From JAUVRX01 sp049664225 (GTDB taxonomy: Bacteria; Acidobacteriota; Thermoanaerobaculia; Multivoradales; JAHEKO01), in the NCBI GenBank assembly GCA_049664225.1, contig JBATEX010000141.1, positions 42,246 to 106,245 on the forward strand: DNA of 64,000 bases. Direction: 5' to 3'. Position numbers and translations under genes: made by a program. Shown piece after piece: positions 1-7,849 of the stretch. Within the stretch, counting starts at the first letter, position 1. Each line of letters starts with the position of its first letter. Under the pieces are notes generated by a model. It was not told the DNA's origin, searched no databases, and saw nothing but the letters and a program-made list of their open reading frames with translations.

Positions 1-300
1 AAAGTGGTCAAGAACAAGGTGGCGGCGCCCTTTCGCCTGGGGGAGTTCGACATCGACTACGGCGAGGGCATCTCACGAGTCGGCGAGCTGGTCGATCTCG
101 GGGTCCAGTACAACATGGTCGGCAAAAGCGGTGCCTGGTACAACTACGGAGACATCCGCCTGGGACAGGGCCGAGAGAACTCCAAGCAGTTCCTGCGTGA
201 CAATCCCGATCTGGCCGACGAGATCGAGGCTGCATTGAGGGAAGAGCTAGGCTTACCTCCCTCGATCGTTCCCGAGGCCGCTCCCGAGGAGGAGGCCTAG
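1..300 (+). CDS. recA: RecA recombinase, C-terminal fragment
   Basis: This is the 3' end of recA; the gene enters from the left edge in frame 1. The visible residues match the end of the RecA core (VKNKVAAPFR, then EFDIDYGEGISR and LDLG-like text) followed by the KSGAWY and GQGRENSKQFL motifs of the C-terminal domain. It ends with the usual acidic tail (APEEEA). RecA forms filaments on single-stranded DNA and drives strand exchange and LexA cleavage. About 99 codons are present, so roughly 250 N-terminal residues lie outside. The next gene starts about 30 bases downstream on the same strand. Confidence 0.96.
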   Translation, partial: KVVKNKVAAPFRLGEFDIDYGEGISRVGELVDLGVQYNMVGKSGAWYNYGDIRLGQGRENSKQFLRDNPDLADEIEAALREELGLPPSIVPEAAPEEEA

Positions 301-330
301 GCCCTGCCGGCAAGCCAACTACGCCAGTGG

Positions 331-2259
331 TTGTGGTGTGCACTCGCGACGCTCGGCCTGCTGGCCGTCCAAGCGAGTGCGGCCGCCGAATTGGAGCTCG
401 AGACCCCCGTTACCCAGCTGACGGGACTACCGTTCGCCCTTACAGTCAGGGTCATCGACGCCGGGGACGCGGAGCTCATCCCACTCGAGACCTTCATCGA
501 CGGCCAGTCCGTCGACCAGCGAATGCTCTCCGCAGGAGAGCACGAGATCGTCCTCGATCACATCGACCTGTCGTCGGGCAGCCATAGCCTTCAGGTCGCA
601 ACAGCAGGAGCCCGGGAGGAGGCCTCGATTCGGGTGATTCCCGCCTGGCTCTCGATTCTTCCGCCTCTTGTCGCAATCGGCCTCGCCCTGATCACCAAGG
701 AGGTATTACTCTCGCTGTTTCTGGGAGTGTTCTCGGGTGCCCTGTTCCTCAACGGCTGGCAGCCGCTGACCGCCCTGGCCCGCACCATCGATCACTACGT
801 CGCCTCTTCTGTCGCCAATCCCGATCAGGCGGCCATCCTGGTATTCACCACGCTTCTGGGTGGGATGGTGGGGCTCATCAACAAGAGTGGCGGCACTCTG
901 GGAATCGTCGACCGGATCAGGCCATTCGCAACCAGCCCGCAACGCGGTCAGTTTGCCACCTGGGCGCTGGGAGTCGCGATCTTCTTCGACGACTATGCCA
1001 ACACGCTGATTGTCGGTTCCACGATGCGTCCCATCACCGATCGCCTGAAGGTCAGCCGTGAAAAACTCGCCTACATCGTCGACTCCACCGCAGCTCCAGT
1101 AGCCAGCGTCTTTCCCATCTCTTCCTGGATCGGGTTCGAGGTCGGACTCATCGCTGCGGCTTTCGCCGTGGTCGACATCCCCTTCAACGCCTACACGACC
1201 TTCGTGGCGTCGATTCCCTACCGCTTCTACCCGATCTTCGCGCTGGTCCTGGGATTTACCATTGCGGTGACGGGCAGGGACTTCGGTCCCATGCTCAAGG
1301 CCGAGCGCCGGGCGCGAACAACCGGCAAGCTGCTGGCAGATGGTGCGGTGCCTCTGGCCAACTTCAACGCCGAGGTCCTCGAACCGCCTCCCGGCGCCCC
1401 CAAGCGAGCCATCAACGCACTGCTGCCCATCCTTGCCGTCATCATCATCACCGTGGCCGGGATGTACACGAGCGGCAGCGCCGGCCTGGTTCGAGCGGAT
1501 TTCGGTACTACCGGTGCCTGGCTGCGGGAAGTTTTCGGCAACGCGAACAGTATTGCGGCCCTGTGCTGGGCGAGTCTGGGCGGCGTGATCCTGGCTTTCG
1601 GCCTGCCACTGGTGCAACGAATCTTCACACTGCGCGAGGGAGTCGGCGCCATGGTCGAGGGTTTCAAGTCGATCTTCATGGCCCTGATCGTGCTGATCCT
1701 GGCCTGGTCGATCGGTGCGGTCTGCGACGAGCTGCAAACAGCAGACTTCCTGGTCGGACTGTCTCAGGGCGTGCTCTCTCCGCATTGGTTCCCGGTCCTG
1801 ATCTTCATCCTCTCGGCAGCCGTGTCCTTTGCCACGGGATCCTCCTGGGGGACTCTCGGAATCCTCATGCCGTTGGTAGTCCCGATCGCCCACGGGCTAT
1901 CGATCGGCGCCGGCATGGCTCTCGGCAGCGACGCCTACGGTGCAGTTCTGATCGGAACCATCTCCTCTGTGCTCGCTGGTAGCGTCTGGGGAGACCACTG
2001 CTCCCCCATCTCCGATACTACGATCCTGTCCAGCATGGCTTCGGGCTCCGATCACATCGCCCACGTTCGAACCCAGCTGCCCTATGCCTTGAGCATGGGC
2101 TTTCTGGGAATGCTGATTGGAGACATTCCCACAGCCTACGGCATGAGCCCATGGATCTCCTTGATCGTGGGAACCGTAGTGATCGTAGGTGGGGTACTCT
2201 GGCTGGGTCGTAAGGTATCGGATTCGTCTCCGGAAGCGAAAGAGGGAGCCGAATCCTGA
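331..2259 (+). CDS. NhaC-family Na+/H+ antiporter with extra N-terminal exported domain
   Basis: Polytopic inner-membrane protein of 642 aa. From about residue 105 it looks like an NhaC/Na_H_antiporter-type carrier: many hydrophobic helices, a conserved FFDDYANTLIVG stretch, SSWIGFEVG, and SSWGTLGILMP near the end. Such proteins exchange Na+ for H+, or carry amino or organic acids with Na+. Before the first carrier helix there is a signal-like segment (about residues 1-19) and a beta-rich region of about 80 residues, which ordinary NhaC proteins lack. The start is TTG at 331; an upstream CTG at 304 is also in frame, so the exact start is unsure. The family is clear but the substrate is not. 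Confidence 0.85.
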   Translation: MWCALATLGLLAVQASAAAELELETPVTQLTGLPFALTVRVIDAGDAELIPLETFIDGQSVDQRMLSAGEHEIVLDHIDLSSGSHSLQVATAGAREEASIRVIPAWLSILPPLVAIGLALITKEVLLSLFLGVFSGALFLNGWQPLTALARTIDHYVASSVANPDQAAILVFTTLLGGMVGLINKSGGTLGIVDRIRPFATSPQRGQFATWALGVAIFFDDYANTLIVGSTMRPITDRLKVSREKLAYIVDSTAAPVASVFPISSWIGFEVGLIAAAFAVVDIPFNAYTTFVASIPYRFYPIFALVLGFTIAVTGRDFGPMLKAERRARTTGKLLADGAVPLANFNAEVLEPPPGAPKRAINALLPILAVIIITVAGMYTSGSAGLVRADFGTTGAWLREVFGNANSIAALCWASLGGVILAFGLPLVQRIFTLREGVGAMVEGFKSIFMALIVLILAWSIGAVCDELQTADFLVGLSQGVLSPHWFPVLIFILSAAVSFATGSSWGTLGILMPLVVPIAHGLSIGAGMALGSDAYGAVLIGTISSVLAGSVWGDHCSPISDTTILSSMASGSDHIAHVRTQLPYALSMGFLGMLIGDIPTAYGMSPWISLIVGTVVIVGGVLWLGRKVSDSSPEAKEGAES

Positions 2260-2309
2260 CCTCGATGGCACTCACGAACCGCCTTCCGAGATGATCAAAG
2301 GACGAGCTA

Positions 2310-2340
2310 CGCCGGAATCAGCCTGAGTCGAAGTCCGGCG
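2310..2340 (+). terminator. Possible hairpin between antiporter and next gene
   Basis: Arms CGCCGGA (2310-2316) and TCCGGCG (2334-2340) are perfect inverted repeats separated by 17 bases, in the 123-base gap after the antiporter stop. There is no T-tract, so a terminator role is only inferred. Confidence 0.3.
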
Positions 2341-2382
2341 AATCGAGCTGAACCGAACTGCCAGAAGAGGCTTCCCGCAACC

Positions 2383-5349
2383 ATGTGGTCGTCGTCACCG
2401 CAACCGATCGCGTCGAATCGAGTCCTCCGGGCCTCGGTGCAAGCAATCTGGAGCCTCACCCTGGCGTTGGGCGCGCCTGCGGCGCAGGCCGCGGCGCCGG
2501 CCTGCAGTCCCTGTGCGGGAATCCGCACCGGCGAACCGGCAAGTCTGCTACCACAGCTGCTCGAGGAACCCCGGATCGAGGATGGGGCCACCCTCTTCGT
2601 CGCCTGGACCATCGAGCTCACGGAGGCCGCTACAGCCGGTCCTGCCCGGGAGATCGCGGCTAGCGGAGCCACTCCTTTGTTGGGCCTGGAGTTCCGCACA
2701 CCGGCACCCTTGATCGAGCACCTCGACAGCCTCGAGAGCGAGCTGGAAGTTGCCTCGCGCCTGGCCCGAGATGCCGGCTCAGGATCCCAGTTCCAGGTTC
2801 TCTGGCACCCTGCTGATCCGCCTCACGAACGACTCGACCCCGAGCAGTACTCCTTCTTGCTGAAGCGAGCCACTGTCACGCTGACCGGAGCCCAGCCCGG
2901 CTCGGGTGTCTTTTCCCAGCCATTGGACCCCGACCCCGAGTCACTGCGCAGACTCTTCGGGCATGACGTAGCTGCCTACTTGGACGGCGTCGTCCTCCAG
3001 CCTATCGATGCGACAGAGCTTGGACGTGTGACGGAAGTCCTCACCGAGCTCGACCCTGGCAAGCCTGTTGTCCTGGATGCGATACCTTTTCCGAACCCGG
3101 CGGAGCTCGCTTTGTCCCAGGCAGCCCGCAATTACGTGGCAGGTGCGTCGATGACCCTCTTCCAGCAACCGGAGGGAGGACCGCCCAGTCTGACACCGCT
3201 CAAGCTGCTTGCCATCGAGTTCAGAGGCGACCTCTCCTACGATCCCTACTCCACCCCATTTGGCAACGTCGAGGCCTGGAGCTTCGTTCGCGGTGAGGAT
3301 CTCGGACTGCGAGTCATCGTCGAGCATGATGCTGACTCGGTCGAAGCCGCAGTCACCTTCTCGGACACCGGTCTCCGCCAGCCATCACGAACCGACCTGG
3401 AGACCGGCCAGAGCCTCGATATGTACGGTGGGCTGCGGTCGGGCCAGGGGCTGGAACTTCGCTGGGAGCCGGAACAGCGAGTGAGCCTCTTGCAGCTGGA
3501 GAGGCAGACGGTTGCCGAGCGCGAGGGAGACCGGGGTCTCGAGGACGAGCTGACAGTGGTTTCGGAGCGGTCCCTGCCGGTCGAGGAGATCCTGCGCCGC
3601 ATGCAGGCGGTGGAGGATTCACAGTCCCGAAGGCTCGAGAACTACCGGGGTACGAATACGACGCACCTCCGTTTCGAGTTCGGCACCCAGGGGCTGGAGG
3701 TTACCTTCGAGGGGCGCCTCTATTACCAGAGGGGCTCCGGTACCGACTGGACGTGGGAGCGCTTCTTCGTCAACGGCCTCAAGTGGAAGGGCAGGCAGGC
3801 CCCGCAAATCCCCTTGATCCAGCCTGAACGGGCGGCAAATCTGCCACTCGAGATCAACTTCACGCGCGACTACTCCTACCACCTCAAGGGCACGGAGACC
3901 ATCGATGGTCGCGACTGCTGGGTCGTGGATTTCCGACCCCGGGCCAGCGACCCTGAGAAAAGCCTCTTCCGCGGCACGGTCTGGATCGACAGGGAGCTCT
4001 TCGTACGCGTCCGCTCACGGGCGGTGCAGCTGGGCCTGGAGGGTGATGTCGTTTCCAACGAGGAGACTCTCCACTACAGTCCGATCGACTCCCAGGGTCT
4101 GCCGGCACAGTGGCGGCCTGAGAACTACTGGCTGCCTCTGCGAGTCGTCAGTCAGCAGATCTGGTCGATCTTCAACACCACGACCGTGGTTGAGAAGGAG
4201 ACTCTGCTGACAGCGGTAGAGCTCAATTCCCCGGACCTCGAAGCCGAGCGCACTGCAGCCCTGGAGTCCGACTCCACCATGGTTCGCGAAACTCCAGACG
4301 GCCTTCGGTACCTGGTGCGAGACAAGCAGACCGGCGAACGGATCGTGCAGGAGAAGTTCGACTCCAGCCGCCTGTTCCTGGCCGGTGGTGTGTTCCACGA
4401 CGATGCGCTCGACTATCCGCTGCCGTTGCTCGGCATCGACTACTTTTCCCTGGATTTCAGGGGCACCGGTGCTCAGGTCAATGCGCTCTTTGCTGGCGCG
4501 CTGGCCTCCGCCAGCATTGCCGACACCAATGTGCTGGGCTCGAACTTCAGCGCTTCCTCCGATCTGTTTCTCGTCGCGGTACCGTTCACGGACACCCTGT
4601 ATCGCCAGGGTGAAGAGCTCGAGGCCGCCGATGTCAGAGAGCGACCCGCCAGCATCGACGCCGAGCTCGGGCACCTTCTGGGAGCCTTCACCAAGGTCAA
4701 TCTTCAATACGAGCTGCGCCACAGTGCCTACAGCCGTTCGGACGATACGGCGGATGAGTTCGTCTTGCCGCAGGACCACTTCACCAATGAGCTCGGCCTT
4801 CGGGTCACCTATACCCGGGGTGGATATCGATTTCGAGTGAAGGGTAGCTATGCCAATCGGTCCAGCTGGGAGCCCTGGGGCATCCCCGACTCCGGTGAGT
4901 ACGACCCGGCGACCAAAGACTTCTTGAAATGGGAGGCTTCCGTCTCCAAGACCTTTCATCTGCCCCGCTTCCGCAAGTTCGGAGTACAGCTCGAGTACGT
5001 CGACGGCCAAGACCTGGACCGCTTCAGCAAGTATCAGTTCGGATCCTTCAGCAACATTCGAGTGCATGGCTACCAGAGCGGCAAGATCCGGGCGGAGACC
5101 GCCACGGCCCTGCACCTGAGCTACGGGATCGAGATGGGAGAGTTGTTCCGACTCGAGGGTCTCGGTGATCTGGCCTTGGCGACCGACAAGCCCGAAGGGC
5201 TGGACCAGGAGCTGCTCGCCGGCCTGGGTATCGCGGGCACTATCGTCGGCCCCTGGAAGACCCTTGTGCGGCTCGACGCGGGCGTGCCTGTCGTGGGACC
5301 CGATGACGGCTTCACCCTCTTTCTCACCTTCCTCAAGATGTTCAAATAG
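2383..5349 (+). CDS. 988-aa exported protein with LolA-like middle and beta-barrel-like C-terminus
   Basis: I do not recognise this protein as a named family. The N-terminus has a signal-like stretch ending near AAQAAAP (about residue 35). Residues about 40-300 alternate helix and strand and resemble a TIM-barrel or hydrolase-like domain (motifs such as LLGLEFRTPAP and VVLQPIDATELG). Residues about 390-620 resemble LolA/LppX lipoprotein-sorting folds (YRGTNTTHLRF, DGRDCWVVDF, WIDRELFVRV). The last 350 residues alternate aromatic and polar residues as in an outer-membrane beta-barrel and end in FLTFLKMFK. I infer an outer-membrane or periplasmic protein. The smr gene follows after 19 bases, so the two are probably cotranscribed. 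Confidence 0.6.
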   Translation: MWSSSPQPIASNRVLRASVQAIWSLTLALGAPAAQAAAPACSPCAGIRTGEPASLLPQLLEEPRIEDGATLFVAWTIELTEAATAGPAREIAASGATPLLGLEFRTPAPLIEHLDSLESELEVASRLARDAGSGSQFQVLWHPADPPHERLDPEQYSFLLKRATVTLTGAQPGSGVFSQPLDPDPESLRRLFGHDVAAYLDGVVLQPIDATELGRVTEVLTELDPGKPVVLDAIPFPNPAELALSQAARNYVAGASMTLFQQPEGGPPSLTPLKLLAIEFRGDLSYDPYSTPFGNVEAWSFVRGEDLGLRVIVEHDADSVEAAVTFSDTGLRQPSRTDLETGQSLDMYGGLRSGQGLELRWEPEQRVSLLQLERQTVAEREGDRGLEDELTVVSERSLPVEEILRRMQAVEDSQSRRLENYRGTNTTHLRFEFGTQGLEVTFEGRLYYQRGSGTDWTWERFFVNGLKWKGRQAPQIPLIQPERAANLPLEINFTRDYSYHLKGTETIDGRDCWVVDFRPRASDPEKSLFRGTVWIDRELFVRVRSRAVQLGLEGDVVSNEETLHYSPIDSQGLPAQWRPENYWLPLRVVSQQIWSIFNTTTVVEKETLLTAVELNSPDLEAERTAALESDSTMVRETPDGLRYLVRDKQTGERIVQEKFDSSRLFLAGGVFHDDALDYPLPLLGIDYFSLDFRGTGAQVNALFAGALASASIADTNVLGSNFSASSDLFLVAVPFTDTLYRQGEELEAADVRERPASIDAELGHLLGAFTKVNLQYELRHSAYSRSDDTADEFVLPQDHFTNELGLRVTYTRGGYRFRVKGSYANRSSWEPWGIPDSGEYDPATKDFLKWEASVSKTFHLPRFRKFGVQLEYVDGQDLDRFSKYQFGSFSNIRVHGYQSGKIRAETATALHLSYGIEMGELFRLEGLGDLALATDKPEGLDQELLAGLGIAGTIVGPWKTLVRLDAGVPVVGPDDGFTLFLTFLKMFK

Positions 5350-5368
5350 CTGGCGGAGATCGCCACCC

Positions 5369-5665
5369 ATGCACGACGAAATCGGGCCAGAACCACCCAT
5401 CGAGCTCACTCTCACCGACGTCCTGGATCTCCACAGCTTTCCCCCTTCAGAAGTCGCCGACCTGGTCCGCAACTACCTGGAGGTCGCCCTGGAGAACAAC
5501 TGGCGCCGGGTGCGCATCATCCATGGCAAGGGGAAGGGAGTCCAGCGACAGACCGTTCGGAAGATTCTCGAGCGAGATCCACGCGTCGCCTCCTTTGGCG
5601 ACGCCTCTGGCGAGGCTGGAGGATGGGGTGCCACGCTGGTCGTCCTTCACGGACCGTCCGCGTGA
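5369..5665 (+). CDS. Stand-alone Smr-domain protein
   Basis: Small protein of 98 aa with the Smr fold: LDLHSFPPSEV at the start, then RIIHGKGKGVQRQTV and a closing GGWGATLVVL. These correspond to the LDLHG-like, HGKG and GGxGATxVxL motifs of the small MutS-related domain, which in other proteins nicks DNA or RNA (for example the MutS2 C-terminus). No MutS2 ATPase part is present. The ATG at 5369 was chosen because the domain begins shortly after it, although the frame stays open upstream. It sits 19 bases after the 988-aa gene. The nuclease role is from family knowledge only. Confidence 0.85.
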   Translation: MHDEIGPEPPIELTLTDVLDLHSFPPSEVADLVRNYLEVALENNWRRVRIIHGKGKGVQRQTVRKILERDPRVASFGDASGEAGGWGATLVVLHGPSA

Positions 5666-5671
5666 GTCCAA

Positions 5672-5696
5672 GCCCGCACTATTGAATAGTGCGGGC
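5672..5696. promoter_or_regulatory. 25-bp perfect palindrome between smr and the HDAC fusion gene
   Basis: Arms GCCCGCACTATT (5672-5683) and AATAGTGCGGGC (5685-5696) are perfectly complementary around a single G. It begins 7 bases after the smr stop and ends about 30 bases before the next start. It could be a terminator hairpin (no T-run is seen), an operator for the HDAC gene, or a dispersed repeat. Confidence 0.6.
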
Positions 5697-5725
5697 CACG
5701 ACATCCACCCGTGGTGGTAGGGTGA

Positions 5726-7555
5726 TTGTCGAACGTGACTGAAGGCCCTTCGCCGCTCCCGCCTTTCTTGCGCCGCACCTGGCATCGCTTCCGGTCGATG
5801 GTCGGGCGGGTGCCTGCGGATTTCTTCTTTTCTCCCAACTACCTCGTCGATCTTGGGGGGTCCCCGATCGACATCCACCGCAGCGAGCGCATCCTGGACT
5901 TCCTGCTGGCCGAGAACCTGCTCGAGGCTGGACAGGTCCATCAGCCTGTGACGGCTTCTCTGCGGGACCTCCGCTTGGCTCACTCCGCTGCCTATCTCGC
6001 TGCCCTGCGCGAGCCCGAGTCTCTCACCGACATTGTCGGCATGGAGATCTGGCCAACCCTGCACGAGCGGGCGCTCCAGGCCCAGCGAGCCGCAACCGGC
6101 GGTACTCTCGCGGCAACCCGGGTAGCCCTGGAAGGTGAGCGGATCGCGGTGAACCTGGGAGGCGGCTTCCACCATGCCGGAATCCACTCGGGCAAGGGTT
6201 TCTGCATCTTCAACGATGTCGCCGTCGCCATCCGCCGGATCCGGCAAGAGGGCTTCGAGGAACCAATCCTGGTCGTCGATCTGGATCTGCACGACGGCAA
6301 CGGCACCCGTCAGATTTTCGCCGAAGACGGCTCAGTCTTCACCTTCTCGATTCACAATCGAGACTGGGACGACACATCGGCGCTGGCTTCGCTTTCGGTC
6401 GAGCTGGGCGACGACGTCGAGGATGCCGCGTACCTCGAGGCAATCGAATCGACTCTGCCGAGACTGATTCGAGAGGTAGAGCCTGGTCTGGTGTTCTATC
6501 TGGCCGGCACCGACCCAGCCTACGACGATCGCCTCGGGAACTGGTCCATAGGACCTCGGGGCATGCTCGACAGAGACCGCTTCGTCATCGAGCAGACGCG
6601 ATCTCGACGCGGGCTGCCTCTGGTCATGCTGCTGGCTGGTGGCTACGGTGGAGAGACATGGCGCTACAGTGCCCGCTCCTTCTCCTGGCTGCTGAGCGGC
6701 GGCAGCGTCGTCGAGCCGCCGACTACCGAAGAGGTCACGTTGACTCGCTATCGAGGTCTGGCACACCGCCTGGATGGCACCATAGCCAGGTCCGAATCAG
6801 CGAGTGACGACTGGAGCCTGACCGAGGCCGATCTCGTCGGATACCTCGGCGTAGCGGGCCCGGACCAGCTGTTCCTCGGACATCTCTCGCTTCACGAAAT
6901 GGAGCTCGTCCTCGAATGGACGGGGATCCTGGAGCATCTCCGCAGGATGGGATTTTCCAACCCAAGATTGACCTTCGACTGTGGAGCCAGCTCGGGAGAC
7001 ACGCTGAGGATCTTCAGCGACCGCAACCGCGACGAGCTCTTGATGGAGCTGCGGGTCAGCTACGACCGACACTCGATCGCTTCGATGGAATTGCTGAGCC
7101 TCGAATGGCTCCTGCTGCAGAATCCACGCTCCGCGTTCTCCAATCAGCGTCCCTTGCCTGGACAGTCCTACCCGGGCCTCGGATTGCTGGGCGATGTCGC
7201 CTCTCTCCTCATCCTGATCTGCGATCGCCTGCGCTTGGATGGCCTGATCTTCGTACCTTCCCACTTGCACCTGGCCGTCAAGGGCAAGAAGTACCTGCGA
7301 TTTGTCGACCCAGTAGACGAGGCCTGGTTTCGGGCTGTGTACGCAGCTGTCGCCGACCTCCCCTTGGCAGAAGGCTCCACAGCTGTTGGAGAGGGTCGCG
7401 TCGTCGACTTGGCGAGTGGGAGGGCAACGCGATGGCGCCCCATGTCGATGGTGTTGCCGATCAGCGACCGACTGCACGATCTCGTGGAAGGAGAGGCCTA
7501 CGAGTCGGCAGTCAAACAAGCCTCTGAAGGCCTCTCGTTCGAGCTCGCCCCCTGA
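5726..7555 (+). CDS. Histone-deacetylase-fold protein with large uncharacterised C-terminal half
   Basis: Protein of 609 aa. Residues about 30-330 match the HDAC/AcuC/acetylpolyamine amidohydrolase fold: GFHHA (148-151), GKGFCIFND, the zinc-site DLDLHDGNGT (185-194), GTDPAYDD (261-268) and GGY (305-307). The usual second His of DxDxHHGNG is Asp190, but the zinc ligands D187, H189 and D263 appear kept. Residues about 330-609 are not a standard HDAC part; they contain a PGLGLLGDV motif and an HLHLAVKGKKYLRFVDP segment that I cannot assign. The start is TTG 5726; GTG 5735 is an alternative. Family knowledge suggests amide deacylation of an unknown small molecule or protein lysine. Confidence 0.8.
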   Translation: MSNVTEGPSPLPPFLRRTWHRFRSMVGRVPADFFFSPNYLVDLGGSPIDIHRSERILDFLLAENLLEAGQVHQPVTASLRDLRLAHSAAYLAALREPESLTDIVGMEIWPTLHERALQAQRAATGGTLAATRVALEGERIAVNLGGGFHHAGIHSGKGFCIFNDVAVAIRRIRQEGFEEPILVVDLDLHDGNGTRQIFAEDGSVFTFSIHNRDWDDTSALASLSVELGDDVEDAAYLEAIESTLPRLIREVEPGLVFYLAGTDPAYDDRLGNWSIGPRGMLDRDRFVIEQTRSRRGLPLVMLLAGGYGGETWRYSARSFSWLLSGGSVVEPPTTEEVTLTRYRGLAHRLDGTIARSESASDDWSLTEADLVGYLGVAGPDQLFLGHLSLHEMELVLEWTGILEHLRRMGFSNPRLTFDCGASSGDTLRIFSDRNRDELLMELRVSYDRHSIASMELLSLEWLLLQNPRSAFSNQRPLPGQSYPGLGLLGDVASLLILICDRLRLDGLIFVPSHLHLAVKGKKYLRFVDPVDEAWFRAVYAAVADLPLAEGSTAVGEGRVVDLASGRATRWRPMSMVLPISDRLHDLVEGEAYESAVKQASEGLSFELAP

Positions 7556-7583
7556 GAAGCCGTCCCCGATTCCACCGAATCCC

Positions 7584-7647
7584 CCCCTACGCCCTTAAGC
7601 CCCTAAGCCCCTAGGTCCTTGCGCCCCTAAGCCCTCAGGACCCTAGG
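7584..7647. repeat. Octamer tandem array, CYAAGCCC family
   Basis: Eight consecutive 8-bp units, mostly cccctaag, cccttaag or cccctagg, fill 7584-7647 exactly. The same family recurs at 44561-44608 (opposite orientation) and 63705-63752. The array lies in the 290-base gap between the HDAC fusion gene and the convergent TRAP gene; no gene was seen in this gap. Confidence 0.8.
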
Positions 7648-7659
7648 CCGCTATCGACT

Positions 7660-7761
7660 GTCACCGATGCCAGAGGTTCGTCCGGGGACCCCCAGGGGGC
7701 TTTCCTCCCTGCCGCTGCCAGAACCCCCTGGGAGCCTCCCGGACGAACCTCCGAACCTCTG
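7660..7761. repeat. Long intergenic hairpin carrying the shared GAGGTTCGT module
   Basis: CAGAGGTTCG (7671-7680) is matched by CGAACCTCTG (7752-7761), and GAGGTTCGTCCGGG (7673-7686) by CCCGGACGAACCTC (7738-7751). The interior adds a palindromic CCCCCAGGGGG and a matching CCCCCTGGG. The left part (gtcaccgatgccagaggttcg) is similar to 63753-63779. It could form a very stable hairpin and may end transcription for both convergent neighbours. There is no T-tract. Confidence 0.75.
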
Positions 7762-7806
7762 CCTGACTCGATAGATGTACCAACGGCCGGCACAGGTCCG
7801 GCCACA

Positions 7807-7849
7807 TCAAGACCTCAGGACCCAAGACCTCAAGACCCCAAGACCTCAG
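7807..7849. repeat. Octamer tandem array, TCAAGACC family
   Basis: Units tcaagacc, tcaggacc, caagacc (one base short), tcaagacc, ccaagacc and a partial tcag. It runs into the stop codon of the TRAP gene at 7846. The same family occurs at 22171-22234, 22853-22916 and 44498-44553. Confidence 0.75.

Noticed and set aside
4015..5472. 485-codon minus-strand frame opposite the 988-aa gene
   Set aside because: It has low-complexity, Gly/Leu-rich text and no domain; the plus-strand gene explains the region.
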